From contig NZ_PZJQ01000005.1 of the NCBI RefSeq assembly GCF_003206065.1, forward strand, positions 807,745-871,744: a stretch of 64,000 nt of DNA, written 5' to 3'. The notes beneath the pieces were generated by a model that worked only from the letters and a program-made list of their open reading frames with translations, had not been told where the DNA came from and made no database searches. Position 1 is the stretch's first letter. Each line of letters opens with the position of its first letter. The stretch is from Salinicola halimionae. Lineage in GTDB: Bacteria; Pseudomonadota; Gammaproteobacteria; Pseudomonadales; Halomonadaceae. The position numbers and the translations under genes were made by a program. This document shows positions 9,624-21,106 of the stretch, piece after piece.

Positions 9624-10808
9624 ATGACGTTGGGGGTTCGCGACTGGTTGGCACTGAATGCGCTACCCGGGCTGGGGCCGGCCAGATTGTTGCCGCTGAT
9701 GCGCCGCTGGCGCGAGGACGACGACCTGCCCTGGCCGCAGGGCTGGTTGGCGGCGCTTCCTCTCGGTCTGGCGCAACCGCTGCGGCTGTGGCTCGAGCAT
9801 CCCGCGCGTAGCCCGCTCACGGCTTCGATCGATGCCGCGATCGCCTGGGAACGTGACGATATCCGGCATCACCTTCTGCATCCCGGTCATCCGGCTTGGC
9901 CGGAATTACTGACCCAACTGCCGGACCCGCCAACCGTTCTCTGGGCCAAGGGCGACCTCGATGTGCTGGCTCGTCCGGCCATGGCGATCGTGGGTACCCG
10001 GCGGCCAACGCGGGAAGGTCAGGACAACGCGATGCGCTTCGCCCGTGAACTGGTCGAGCGGGGCTTCTGCATTGCCAGCGGCATGGCGCTGGGCATCGAT
10101 GGTGTCGCCCAACGAGCGGCGTTGCAGGCGGGTGGCGCGACCATCGGCGTGCTCGGCTGCGGAGTGGACGTGATCTATCCGCCGCGCCATGCCTCGCTTT
10201 ACCGGGAGCTGCTGGCGGGGCAGGGGCTGCTGCTCTCCGAGCATCCGCCGGAAACCCGGGCGCATCCCCGATTCTTCCCGCGGCGCAACCGCCTGATCAC
10301 CGGTCTTGCCCAGGGCGTGCTGGTGGTGGAGGCGGCAGAAAAGAGCGGTTCTCTGGTCAGCGCCAGACTGGCGCTGGAGCAGGACCGGGAAGTCTTCGCC
10401 ATACCCGGGTCGATTCACAACCCGCAGTCGACGGGCTGCCTGCGCTTGATTCGTCAGGGCGAAGCGGCGCTGGTGCGCCATGTCGACGATATGCTTGCCG
10501 ATCTGGCGCCGTGGCAGGTACCGCCATCAAGGAATGACTCGCCAGCAGCGTCGAAATCGCTGCGGCCGTTGCAGCCGAGCGAAGCGTCTCGCGCACTCGG
10601 TTCGTCATCCGCGGCGCATCAGATGCCGACCGAAAGCGCCCCCGACTCGCCGCTATTGGCAGCGCTAACCGACGCTCCGACGCCGGTGGATCTGCTGGTC
10701 GATCTGACCGGACAATCGGTGGCCGAACTCCAGCTGGGATTGCTCGAGCTCGAACTCGACGGCTGGGTTGCTCAGACCACCGGTGGCTGGGTCCGGCGAG
10801 GGCGCTGA
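9624..10808 (+). CDS. dprA: DNA-processing protein DprA (Smf)
   Basis: DprA binds incoming single-stranded DNA and loads RecA during transformation. The Rossmann-like core contains MAIVGTRRPT, IASGMALGIDGVAQRAAL, TIGVLGCGVDVIYPP, FFPRRNRLITGLA and EAAEKSGSLVSARLALEQ, all DprA hallmarks. A C-terminal winged-helix region (about 330-394) ends in GWVRRGR. The ATG at 9624 (MTLGVRDWLAL) is preferred over an upstream frame that would overlap the LysM gene. The region around residue 300-330 is low in conservation and rich in Ser/Ala. Confidence 0.94.
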   Translation: MTLGVRDWLALNALPGLGPARLLPLMRRWREDDDLPWPQGWLAALPLGLAQPLRLWLEHPARSPLTASIDAAIAWERDDIRHHLLHPGHPAWPELLTQLPDPPTVLWAKGDLDVLARPAMAIVGTRRPTREGQDNAMRFARELVERGFCIASGMALGIDGVAQRAALQAGGATIGVLGCGVDVIYPPRHASLYRELLAGQGLLLSEHPPETRAHPRFFPRRNRLITGLAQGVLVVEAAEKSGSLVSARLALEQDREVFAIPGSIHNPQSTGCLRLIRQGEAALVRHVDDMLADLAPWQVPPSRNDSPAASKSLRPLQPSEASRALGSSSAAHQMPTESAPDSPLLAALTDAPTPVDLLVDLTGQSVAELQLGLLELELDGWVAQTTGGWVRRGR

Positions 10809-10877
10809 AACCTACCCTCACCTCGACCGTCTCCGATGCTTTACGCTGGCCGACATGTGCGGCTTTCGTCTGTCGAG

Positions 10878-11717
10878 TTACTGGGTCGCTGGCCCACCCC
10901 ACACTTCCAGATGGTTACGCCGAGCACGAGATTTTTCCTCGTCGCTCAGGCTCCAGTCGCCGCCATAGATCGCTTCTTCCCAGGCGCCGTAGGCCGGGTT
11001 GGGCAACAGGATATAGCGACTGCCGAAAGCGTCGGCCTGAGCGCCGACAGCGGATCGTCGCGCTGCGGCGGTCTCGCGATCAAAGCCGGCGGAGAAGTCT
11101 CCCAGATTGTCCCCCATCAGCAGTAAGACCCAGTGCGACTGCGACACGCGCTGACGTCGTGGTGTCTTGTCGCTGGCATCGGTACGCGGCAGGAAATGCT
11201 CACTGTCGGCATCGGGAAATCCGACCTGGCGCAGGTTGCGCAGCGTCGCGTCTGACTCGTTCTCGCGTCGGTTAGTGACGTAGAAGACCTCGACCCCGCG
11301 GGATGCGGCGTAGTCCAGAAATGCCTTGGCGCCGGGCATCGGTACCGCGCTGGCCTTTTCCACCCACTGGTGCCAGCTGTCGCTGGCGTAGTTCTCGCCG
11401 CTGGCAATCAACCACGCCTCGTAGGCCGAATTATCGAGAACGGTCTCGTCGACATCGACGATGATCGCTGGCGGGCGCTGTTGGCCGTTGCCGGGTGCGG
11501 AGAGCGCGCGATCCAGATTCATCCGGGCGAGATTGAAGGCCTGGTGGCTGAGTGCGGCGTACTCTCCCGAAGATTGCATCCACACCGTCGCCATCACCAA
11601 TTCGTCGGAAAGAGAAACTGGCGGGTTGGAGGATTGTGCAGGCTGCTGAGCACAGGCAGTGAGGCCGCCTGCCAGTGCCAGCGAGAGAAGGGATAACGAT
11701 AGCGATGAACGTGGCAT
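10878..11717 (-). CDS. e(P4)-family acid phosphatase / 5'-nucleotidase lipoprotein
   Basis: A 279-residue HAD-superfamily phosphatase. The N-terminus has a lipoprotein signal with lipobox LTAC, so it should be anchored in the outer or inner membrane facing the periplasm. The catalytic motif DVDETVLDN begins near residue 88, and the second aspartate motif MGDNLGDF lies near residue 200, as in Haemophilus e(P4) and other class C acid phosphatases. The likely role is dephosphorylation of periplasmic nucleotides or other phosphomonoesters. AGGAAA precedes the ATG at 11717. It is convergent with dprA. Confidence 0.87.
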   Translation of the reverse strand: MPRSSLSLSLLSLALAGGLTACAQQPAQSSNPPVSLSDELVMATVWMQSSGEYAALSHQAFNLARMNLDRALSAPGNGQQRPPAIIVDVDETVLDNSAYEAWLIASGENYASDSWHQWVEKASAVPMPGAKAFLDYAASRGVEVFYVTNRRENESDATLRNLRQVGFPDADSEHFLPRTDASDKTPRRQRVSQSHWVLLLMGDNLGDFSAGFDRETAAARRSAVGAQADAFGSRYILLPNPAYGAWEEAIYGGDWSLSDEEKSRARRNHLEVWGGPATQ

Positions 11718-11732
11718 GGCCGGTTTCCTGGT

Positions 11733-11816
11733 CGATTATTGTCCGTCGAGTGCCGATTATTGTCCGTCGAGTGTCGGTTGTTGCCTGCCGAAGATCGGTT
11801 GTTGTCTGTCGATGAG
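11733..11816. repeat. 21-bp tandem repeat, four copies
   Basis: Four 21-base units start at 11733, 11754, 11775 and 11796. Units 1 and 2 (CGATTATTGTCCGTCGAGTG plus one base) are nearly identical; units 3 and 4 have diverged. They lie just upstream of the acid phosphatase start, in its promoter region. Confidence 0.85.
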
Positions 11817-12004
11817 GGGATTCGACTGATCAATATGGCCGGCGAGCCATGTGTTCGCCACTCCTGGATACGAAAGCCGGATTCGAGGCGAGGTGCGACG
11901 TTGAGGCACGGTCGGGCGGGATGCCGACATGTTAGAATTATCCTCAAGTTCAGCGCCCTGTTTTGATGCAGGTCCCGCGGGAGAGAGACCAGGATGAGGC
12001 AAGG

Positions 12005-14387
<2,383 letters not shown>

Positions 14388-14407
14388 TGGCGGTCGTGAA
14401 ATCTCGA

Positions 14408-14453
14408 GACCCACTGTCGAGTCGGCTGACGACTGAAACGATAGTGGGTCTTT
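14408..14453 (+). terminator. Terminator after aroE
   Basis: GACCCACTGTCG (14408-14419) pairs with CGATAGTGGGTC (14439-14450), with one mismatch, and the stem is followed by TTT. It lies between the convergent aroE and M48 genes. Confidence 0.7.
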
Positions 14454-14481
14454 GCGTTGGATCATCTGACTCCGGCTGGTC

Positions 14482-15333
14482 TCAGGCCTTGCAGTTGGGC
14501 CGCTTGCCATCGGCCTTGGCCTGCTCATAGCGCGGCTCGGCTTCGCTGAGCCGGTCATGCAGGGCTTCCATGCGCTGGGCATTACTGGGGTGGGTCGACA
14601 TCCAGGCAGGCTGTTCGCCCTGGCTGCTGGCCGACATGTTCTGCCACAGCTGAATACTCGAGCTGGGGTCGAAGCCGGCGTCGGCCATCAGATCCAGCCC
14701 GACCAGATCCGCTTCTGACTCCTGCTTGCGCGAGAACGGCAGGATCACGCCATACTGCGCGCCAGCGCCCAACAAGCCCATGACCTGCTCGCCGCCAGCG
14801 CCCTGCAGGCCGGCAACCGTCTGTAGTATCGACAACCCGCTCTGCGTCGCGGCCTGCGTCGAGACGCGCTCGTTGGCATGGTGCGCCAGCACGTGACCGA
14901 CTTCGTGGCCGATGACAGCGGCCAGTTGGTCCTGATTGGTCGCGACGTTGAGCAGCCCGGTGTTGACGCCGATATAGCCACCCGGCAAGGCGAAGGCGTT
15001 GGCGGTGTCGTCCTTGAATACCTTGACTTCCCAATCGGAGATGCCGGCACTGGCGGGAACAGCCGCAGTAATCGCCTTGGCGACGCACTGCACGTAGGTG
15101 GCCTGCGCGCCGCTCACCGTGGGCAGCTCCTGTTCATACTGGGAGAAGCTCTGCTTACCCATCTGGGAAAGCTCGTCATCGGAGTAGAACGCCAGCTGAT
15201 TGCGGCCCATCGGCGAGGTGCTGCAGGCACTCAGCAGCGCGGCGATGCCCAGAGCACCGATCAGCCGCGCGGAGGGTCTTTTCGACGCGAGGGTCGATGC
15301 AAGAGGCGATGCGAAGGTCTTCGAATCTTCCAT
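14482..15333 (-). CDS. M48-family metalloprotease lipoprotein (LoiP/YggG-like)
   Basis: A 283-residue predicted lipoprotein: after an unusually long N-region the signal core ends in lipobox LSAC followed by STSPMGRNQL. The zinc protease motif HEVGHVLAHH (HExxH) and the distal glutamate region KQESEADLVGLDLM mark family M48. STHPSNAQRM near the C-terminus is also typical of the YggG/LoiP group. It probably acts in the periplasm in outer-membrane protein quality control. Confidence in the family is high; the specific orthologue is less certain. Confidence 0.9.
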   Translation of the reverse strand: MEDSKTFASPLASTLASKRPSARLIGALGIAALLSACSTSPMGRNQLAFYSDDELSQMGKQSFSQYEQELPTVSGAQATYVQCVAKAITAAVPASAGISDWEVKVFKDDTANAFALPGGYIGVNTGLLNVATNQDQLAAVIGHEVGHVLAHHANERVSTQAATQSGLSILQTVAGLQGAGGEQVMGLLGAGAQYGVILPFSRKQESEADLVGLDLMADAGFDPSSSIQLWQNMSASSQGEQPAWMSTHPSNAQRMEALHDRLSEAEPRYEQAKADGKRPNCKA

Positions 15334-15479
15334 GAGGGCTCCGAGGGTTCCAGCGTTATCTGCCGCCGCGGCGATATGCCGAGGCGAATTATCGATCCGC
15401 TCAAGATACCCGGCTTGGCGGGCCGGTCAACCCGAGGTTTCACGCCGTGCCGCCGTATATCACTCGTCGCCTTGCTCGA

Positions 15480-16064
15480 TCAGCTGCCGACATCGAGGGT
15501 CAGCGTCGGCGCGGTGACGATACCGCTGAGCGCAGCCGGCAACGTCGGCGTCAACGACAGCTGGCTGCCCGCCGGGAGCTCTCCCGTAGCGCTGAGTCGT
15601 CGCGCCAGCGAGAGTAGCGACGAGACGCGTTCGGCCTTCGAGGTCATGTCGTCGAGTCCGGCCGGTTCGAGGGCGACGGGTAGCGTCACGGTGGTTGGCT
15701 CGCCGCCTTGCAGCTGGATGGACTCGTCGACCTCGCCGGCGATAGGCTCGGCGCCGGGAACCTGTAGCTGCCAATCGAAGCCCTGGAGTTCGAGCGAGGG
15801 CGCGTTCACCGGCAGCATCATCGACAACGGGAGGTCGATATTCACCGGCAAGCCGGCCAGTGCCAGCCCGGAACTCAGCAGCGAGAGCTCGTCGATGCCT
15901 TCCAGGCCGGGCGAAAAGTGATAGTTGCCGATCCGCACGTTTTCCACGCCCATCGATGAAAGGGCGATTCGTCCCAGCATGAGGCCGACCTGCGGCAGTG
16001 CCAGACAGCCGCCCAGCAGGGCCACCAACATCAGTGCAATGAACGGACGGGAACGAGATGGCAT
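15480..16064 (-). CDS. Predicted lipoprotein, LEA type 2 (WHy)-like
   Basis: Starting at the ATG at 16064, with AGGA about seven bases upstream, gives 194 residues. The N-terminus PSRSRPFIALMLVALLGGC is a lipoprotein signal with lipobox LGGC. The body lacks catalytic motifs; the alternating pattern with GFDWQLQVPG, then TTVTLPVALEP resembles LEA-2/WHy beta-sandwich domains found in bacterial lipoproteins. That assignment is tentative. It follows the same strand as the M48 gene, 146 bases upstream of it. Confidence 0.6.
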   Translation of the reverse strand: MPSRSRPFIALMLVALLGGCLALPQVGLMLGRIALSSMGVENVRIGNYHFSPGLEGIDELSLLSSGLALAGLPVNIDLPLSMMLPVNAPSLELQGFDWQLQVPGAEPIAGEVDESIQLQGGEPTTVTLPVALEPAGLDDMTSKAERVSSLLSLARRLSATGELPAGSQLSLTPTLPAALSGIVTAPTLTLDVGS

Positions 16065-16305
16065 CGGTTTTCCTGGCAAGCACAGCAATAACGTCGTGAA
16101 AGACGACTCGCACCGGGGGGCGGGGAATCATCGTTGCCTACGGTGCGTGACTGGACCCGTGGATTCAACCGGCACAAGATACGCGGTTTCTGGCATTCTG
16201 CAATTGTCTGTCATCACGGTCGTTATCGCCGAGTCATGGCGCTGTCAGCACGCTGTTGTCCAGCCATTATCCGTTTGCCCGGCGAGTTTATAAGGAGAGT
16301 CGAAA

Positions 16306-17178
16306 ATGTATGGGGATCTCGCGCTACGTGTGAGTCGCTTGCTGGATCGTGTCGAAAGCTGGCTGCCAGAGCAGCCGCCAGCCGTGGACTGGAGCCGTGA
16401 TGTCGCGGCGCTGTGGCAATCTCATCCCCTGGGTGGACAGCTGGTGGCGGTATCGCCGCGCGACGGCGTGCAGCTCGATGATCTGATCGGCGTCGAGCGG
16501 CAGAAGCACGCCCTGTTGGAGAATACCCGAGCCTTTCTCAAAGGGTATCCTGCCAACCATGCTCTGCTTTGGGGCGCTCGTGGCAGCGGCAAGTCGTCGA
16601 TGGTCCGTGCCCTGCTCAATACCCTGTCGAGTGAAGGACTGCGTCTGATTCAGGTCGACCGTCACGATCTGGTGGCATTGCCCATCCTGGTGCAGCGTCT
16701 GCGTGACCGGTCGGAACGTTTCGTCGTCTACTGTGACGATCTCTCTTTCGAAGGCAGCGACGACGCCTACAAGGCCTTGAAAAGCGTACTCGATGGCACA
16801 TTGACCGGCCCGCCGGATAACGTGCTGCTTTACGCCACGTCGAACCGTCGCCATTTATTGCCGGAATCCATGGCCGACAACCAGGAAACGCATCTGGTCG
16901 ACGGTGAACTGCATCATGGCGATGCGGTGGAGGAAAAGATTTCACTATCGGATCGGTTTGGGCTGTGGCTCGCTTTCCACCCGTTCAGCCAGCAGGCCTA
17001 TCTCGAGACCTGCCAGCATTGGGTCGTTCATCTGGGAGGCCAGACCGCCTGGACCGAGGCGGCCCGCGCCGAAGCCGTTCGCTACGCCACGTTGCGAGGC
17101 GTTCGCAGTGGTCGCGCCGCGTGGCAATTCGCCTGTCAGTGGGTCGGTTCGCAATCTATTCAACGCTCCAACGTGTAG
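16306..17178 (+). CDS. DUF815-family AAA ATPase
   Basis: A 290-residue cytosolic P-loop ATPase. Walker A is GARGSGKSS at residues 90-98, Walker B lies in FVVYCDDLSFE near 140, and sensor-1-like LYATSNRRHLLPE is near 178. The N-terminal stretch with LDDLIGVERQKHALLENTRAFL is characteristic of DUF815 proteins, which are widespread and of unproven function. AAGGAGAG sits nine bases before the ATG. It lies 72 bases upstream of the hybrid kinase gene on the same strand, with inverted repeats between them, so co-transcription is uncertain. Confidence 0.88.
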   Translation: MYGDLALRVSRLLDRVESWLPEQPPAVDWSRDVAALWQSHPLGGQLVAVSPRDGVQLDDLIGVERQKHALLENTRAFLKGYPANHALLWGARGSGKSSMVRALLNTLSSEGLRLIQVDRHDLVALPILVQRLRDRSERFVVYCDDLSFEGSDDAYKALKSVLDGTLTGPPDNVLLYATSNRRHLLPESMADNQETHLVDGELHHGDAVEEKISLSDRFGLWLAFHPFSQQAYLETCQHWVVHLGGQTAWTEAARAEAVRYATLRGVRSGRAAWQFACQWVGSQSIQRSNV

Positions 17179-17210
17179 GTAAATGGTTTACCCTCATTAA
17201 AAAGTATGAG
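17178..17210. repeat. Two adjacent inverted repeats between the DUF815 gene and the kinase gene
   Basis: GGTAAA-TGG-TTTACC (17178-17192) is a perfect palindrome starting at the DUF815 stop codon. CTCAT (17193-17197) pairs with ATGAG (17206-17210). They could be operator sites for the kinase gene or a small 3' structure; nothing decides between these. Confidence 0.45.
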
Positions 17211-17250
17211 TCCTTCTGCTCATGCTGACTCGTCATGAGGGTACGGACTG

Positions 17251-20200
17251 GTGAAACTCTCTCGCTTACCGATCTGGTTGATTCTGCTGGGCAGCACCTT
17301 GCTGACGCTGTTCTTTGGCTGGATGTTATTCCAGGCGTTGCACAATGATCGTGAGGCTTTCGTGCGCGATCTGCATTTTCAGTCACAAGAGCAGGGGATC
17401 ACGGTCAGCGCCTCCCGCGCTGGACTCGAGCGACGTGTTCGACTTTTGGCAACGACACTAGTTGCGGACCCCGTCGTCCGTGGCCTCATGTTGCAAGCCT
17501 CCAATCCGAACCCGCCGGAGAAACTCCAGGCTATTCGAGCTCGACTGCGCGACGCCCTCTCGCCCTATTGGGAATCGCTACAAGACGGCAATGCACTGGA
17601 GCTTAATCTCTTTCGTCTGATCGACAGTGAGGCCAACCCTTTCCTGAGTTTCGAGTCCGTGGGTGCTGGCCCGACAACCTACGGGGATAGCGATTACTTA
17701 CTGCGCCAGAGTTTGATGACACGGAAGCCAGTCCAAGGTATCGAGTTCGACGGCCTGCGAGCTTCCACGGCAGGTATCGCGCCGATATTTGGTCCGGAGG
17801 ATGAAAAGAACGATACGCTCGTCGGGTTATTGGAAGTCGAATTTGCCGTCGTGCCAAACGTCGGCAAGCTTTCCGAGCAGTTGGACAGTGGTGTCGCGAT
17901 CCTTTCTCGGCAGAAGGGCGAGCAGCAGGGCGCGTCGTCATGGCGGGTAGCCGAAAGCTCACGGACACTGATCGGCGGCTGGCTTTCACAGCAAAAGACA
18001 CCTGACGCCCTTGAACAACCCGATTGGACCGTGGTGAAGGGAAGCGGCGGGCGCGGATACCTGTTGACGCTGGTGCCTCTGAGTCCATCCGGCGATGAGA
18101 CGATGCTGACGGTAGCCGCGATAGCCGTCTGGAAGGACATTACCGCGCTGCTTGAGCACCGTGACGCATTGGTTATCAATACTTGGTTACGCTGGGGTGT
18201 GGCTTGGCTGATCGCAGAGGCATGCCTATTGCTGCTGCTATGGGGTACGCGTCGGGCGACCCGTCACGCAATGCTGGAGAGCCATCGGCGCTTGAACAAT
18301 CAGAAGGAGGCGCTGCAAACGCTCAATGATATCGCTGCGCTGCAGCAGACGTCCTTTCTCGAACTCGTCGACCACGCATTGGAAGCCGGTTGTCGCTTCC
18401 TCGGCATGCCCTTCGGTATCGTCAGCCATATCGAGGACGGGATTTATCATGTCGAGTCGGCCCATTCGCCTGGCGGTATCCTGAAACGGGGCCAGACATT
18501 CGATGTGCGAGAGACGTTTTGCGAGTTTACGCTTCAGGCCGATGATGTCGTGGCGTTCGCCAATGCTGACGAGGCCGGCCACGGTGAGCATCCCTGTCGT
18601 GTCGTGCATGAATTCAAGGGATATGTAGGTGCGCCAATCTGGGTGAACGGACAGCGTTATGGCACGCTCGGTTTCAGCAGCGACACCGTGCGGGAACGTT
18701 CTTTCGACGAAGCCGAACAGGAGTTCGTGAGGCTGATGGCCCGATGGGTGGGGGCCACGCTGTCTCGCTGGAAAGAAATCGAAGCACGGGAGGAGTTGAG
18801 CCAACGCTTGAGCAAGATCGCCTCGCAGACCCCCGGCCTGATCTATCAGTATCGTCAGGGTCCCGACGGCCGCCCCTCGTTTCCGTATGCCAGTGACGCG
18901 ATCAAGACGTTCTATGGGATCACGCCCGAGGAGGCCGCCGAGGATGCTTCTCAAGTCTTCGAGCGAGTACATGAAGATGATGCAGAGCGTCTGGCGATTT
19001 CCGTCAACGAGTCGGCGCGTAATTTGACTCCATGGAATTGCGAGTACCGGGTGAGACAGGACAATGGAGAGTTTATCTGGCTCGCGGGGCAATCGATTCC
19101 GGAACGAGAAGCCGATGGCGGGACGATATGGCACGGATTTCTGCATGACGTGACTGCGCGCAAGCGTGACGAACGTCTGAAAAGCGAGTTCATTTCGACC
19201 GTTAGTCATGAGTTGCGTACACCATTGACCTCCATTTCCGGTGCGCTGGGATTGATCCAGGGCGGAGCGCTGGGCGTACCGCCGGACACCATGCGCGGCA
19301 TGCTGGCCACGGCGCATAACAATTCTCAGCGTCTGATCATGTTGATCAACGATCTGCTCGACATGGAGAAGCTGGTCGCCGGCAAGATGGCATTCCAGAT
19401 GCAGGAACAACGGCTGATGCCATTGATCGACCAGGCCATCGAATCCAATCAGGCCTATGCCGATCAGTTTCAGGCTCGCTACGTGGTGACCGAGCGAATG
19501 GATCGCGTGGGCGTCAACGTCGATGCGATGCGTCTCCAGCAGGTGATGAGTAATCTGCTGTCCAACGCCGCCAAGTTCACGCCGCCGAACACGCAGGTCG
19601 AGATTCGCGTCGAACCCATCGCCGATCGAGTTCGCGTCAGCGTCATCGATAACGGACCCGGGATCCCGGCCGAGTTTCATGATCGTATTTTCCAGAAGTT
19701 CTCTCAGGCCGACGCCTCGACCACGCGAAAGCAGGGTGGTACCGGTCTGGGGCTGGCCATCACGCGGGAACTCGTCGAGCGCATGCGGGGCTCGATCAAC
19801 TTCTTCTCCGAGGCAGGGCAGGGCGCGTGCTTCTTCTTCGAACTGCCTTGCATCGAACTACCCGAGGATCTGGAGGAGATCGCTTCGCCCGCCCCTGTGG
19901 CCCTGACCGGCGCGCCGGTCGAGTCGGTGGCGGATGGGTCCCGACTATTGATCGTGGAGGACGATCACGATACGGCGGTGCTGCTGGCGACACTGGTCAG
20001 GCACTGGGGGTATGAAGCCGAAATCGCGCATAGCATGGGCGATGCCTTGCGTTGGCTGGAGCGCCGCAGCTTCGATGCCATTACGCTCGATTTGATGCTA
20101 CCGGACGGTAATGGTTTGACATTACTGCGCCAGCTGCGCGAACAGCCACAGACCCGTGAGCTGCCGGTGCTGGTGGTTTCTGCCAAGGCGGAGGAAGGGC

Positions 20201-20718
20201 AGCTCGAGATCGGCGGTCGATTGGACGCCGTAGATTGGCTGGCCAAACCCTTCGACGAGAAACGCTTGGCCGGAGCGCTGCACAGCTCGTTGAGTCTGAG
20301 ACCGGAGCGTGCACGCATCCTGCATGTCGAAAGTGATGCCAAATTGTCCCAGCGTATTGCAGCGCAGATTGCGCCGAGCATGACGCTTGACGTCGCGCGG
20401 TCGCTGCAGGAGGCACGCTACCTGCTCGATAGCTATGATTATGGCCTGATATCGTTGGATCTTACTGCTTCCTATGGGCCCGGCTGGGAAGTCATTCCCA
20501 TGTTGAGCCAATTGGCCAGGCAGCCGGCTGTGATCATGCTGTCCGAGGAGGCTCTGGCGCCGACGCTACTGGGGCGTGTAGAAACCGCAATCGCCAAGCC
20601 CGGACTTTCTGCCGAGGCTTTGATGGGGGCGTTCGATCGCCAGCTTCGCGGCTCGAAAACGTTATCGTCCGCTGATCAACGAGACGATCGGCAAGGCGAT
20701 AAAGAGGAAAACGACTGA
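17251..20718 (+). CDS. Membrane hybrid sensor histidine kinase (GAF-PAS-HisKA-HATPase-REC-REC)
   Basis: A 1,155-residue kinase. Domains in order: TM helix 8-30; periplasmic sensor about 31-310; TM helix about 312-332; GAF-like domain about 360-505; PAS about 520-640; HisKA with H653 in TVSHELRTPLTS; HATPase_c with N772, DNGPGIP at 800 and GGTGLGLAI at 829; REC1 about 897-1012 with D947 and K999; REC2 about 1021-1133 with D1070 and K1116 but poorly conserved elsewhere. The start is GTG at 17251 with GAGGGT upstream. The signal it senses is unknown. The next two genes, only 1 base apart and then overlapping by 8, encode a single-domain regulator and an Hpt/GGDEF protein, so phosphotransfer within this operon is likely. 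Confidence 0.9.
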   Translation: MKLSRLPIWLILLGSTLLTLFFGWMLFQALHNDREAFVRDLHFQSQEQGITVSASRAGLERRVRLLATTLVADPVVRGLMLQASNPNPPEKLQAIRARLRDALSPYWESLQDGNALELNLFRLIDSEANPFLSFESVGAGPTTYGDSDYLLRQSLMTRKPVQGIEFDGLRASTAGIAPIFGPEDEKNDTLVGLLEVEFAVVPNVGKLSEQLDSGVAILSRQKGEQQGASSWRVAESSRTLIGGWLSQQKTPDALEQPDWTVVKGSGGRGYLLTLVPLSPSGDETMLTVAAIAVWKDITALLEHRDALVINTWLRWGVAWLIAEACLLLLLWGTRRATRHAMLESHRRLNNQKEALQTLNDIAALQQTSFLELVDHALEAGCRFLGMPFGIVSHIEDGIYHVESAHSPGGILKRGQTFDVRETFCEFTLQADDVVAFANADEAGHGEHPCRVVHEFKGYVGAPIWVNGQRYGTLGFSSDTVRERSFDEAEQEFVRLMARWVGATLSRWKEIEAREELSQRLSKIASQTPGLIYQYRQGPDGRPSFPYASDAIKTFYGITPEEAAEDASQVFERVHEDDAERLAISVNESARNLTPWNCEYRVRQDNGEFIWLAGQSIPEREADGGTIWHGFLHDVTARKRDERLKSEFISTVSHELRTPLTSISGALGLIQGGALGVPPDTMRGMLATAHNNSQRLIMLINDLLDMEKLVAGKMAFQMQEQRLMPLIDQAIESNQAYADQFQARYVVTERMDRVGVNVDAMRLQQVMSNLLSNAAKFTPPNTQVEIRVEPIADRVRVSVIDNGPGIPAEFHDRIFQKFSQADASTTRKQGGTGLGLAITRELVERMRGSINFFSEAGQGACFFFELPCIELPEDLEEIASPAPVALTGAPVESVADGSRLLIVEDDHDTAVLLATLVRHWGYEAEIAHSMGDALRWLERRSFDAITLDLMLPDGNGLTLLRQLREQPQTRELPVLVVSAKAEEGQLEIGGRLDAVDWLAKPFDEKRLAGALHSSLSLRPERARILHVESDAKLSQRIAAQIAPSMTLDVARSLQEARYLLDSYDYGLISLDLTASYGPGWEVIPMLSQLARQPAVIMLSEEALAPTLLGRVETAIAKPGLSAEALMGAFDRQLRGSKTLSSADQRDDRQGDKEEND

Positions 20719-20719
20719 T

Positions 20720-21106
20720 ATGAAACCCCTTCAACGTATTTTGCACGTCGAGGACGACATCTCGATTCAGGAAGTGGCCAAGGTCGCGCTCGAGATCGTC
20801 GGCGGCTTCGAAGTCACGAGCTGTGACGATGGCCAGTCGGCGATCTCGAGAGCCGCCGAATGGCAACCGGACCTGATTCTGCTCGATGTGATGATGCCCG
20901 GCATCGATGGCCCTACGACCCTGGTCAGACTGCGAGAGCAGGCGTCGACCCAGGGCATTCCCGTGATCTTCATGACCGCCAAGGTTCAGCCCAGCGAGCT
21001 CGAGCACTATCGTGCCCTTGGCGCTCTGGATGTGGTGGTCAAACCTTTCGACCCAATGACGCTGGCAGAGCAGCTGCGCACGATCTGGGAGCGCTCGAAT
21101 GGCTGA
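20720..21106 (+). CDS. CheY-like single-domain response regulator
   Basis: This 128-residue protein is a lone receiver domain: acidic pocket E11-D12-D13, phosphoacceptor D56 in LILLDVMMPG, T87 in FMTAK and K108 in VVKPFD. It starts one base after the kinase stop and ends inside the start of the diguanylate cyclase gene. It probably relays phosphate between the kinase REC domains and the Hpt domain of the downstream protein, or acts as a diffusible output. Confidence 0.9.
   Translation: MKPLQRILHVEDDISIQEVAKVALEIVGGFEVTSCDDGQSAISRAAEWQPDLILLDVMMPGIDGPTTLVRLREQASTQGIPVIFMTAKVQPSELEHYRALGALDVVVKPFDPMTLAEQLRTIWERSNG

Noticed and set aside
18238..19680. A 480-codon minus-strand frame opposite the hybrid kinase
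   Set aside because: Long only because of the high-GC codon pattern of the kinase gene; it has no domain and is fully antisense to clear kinase motifs.
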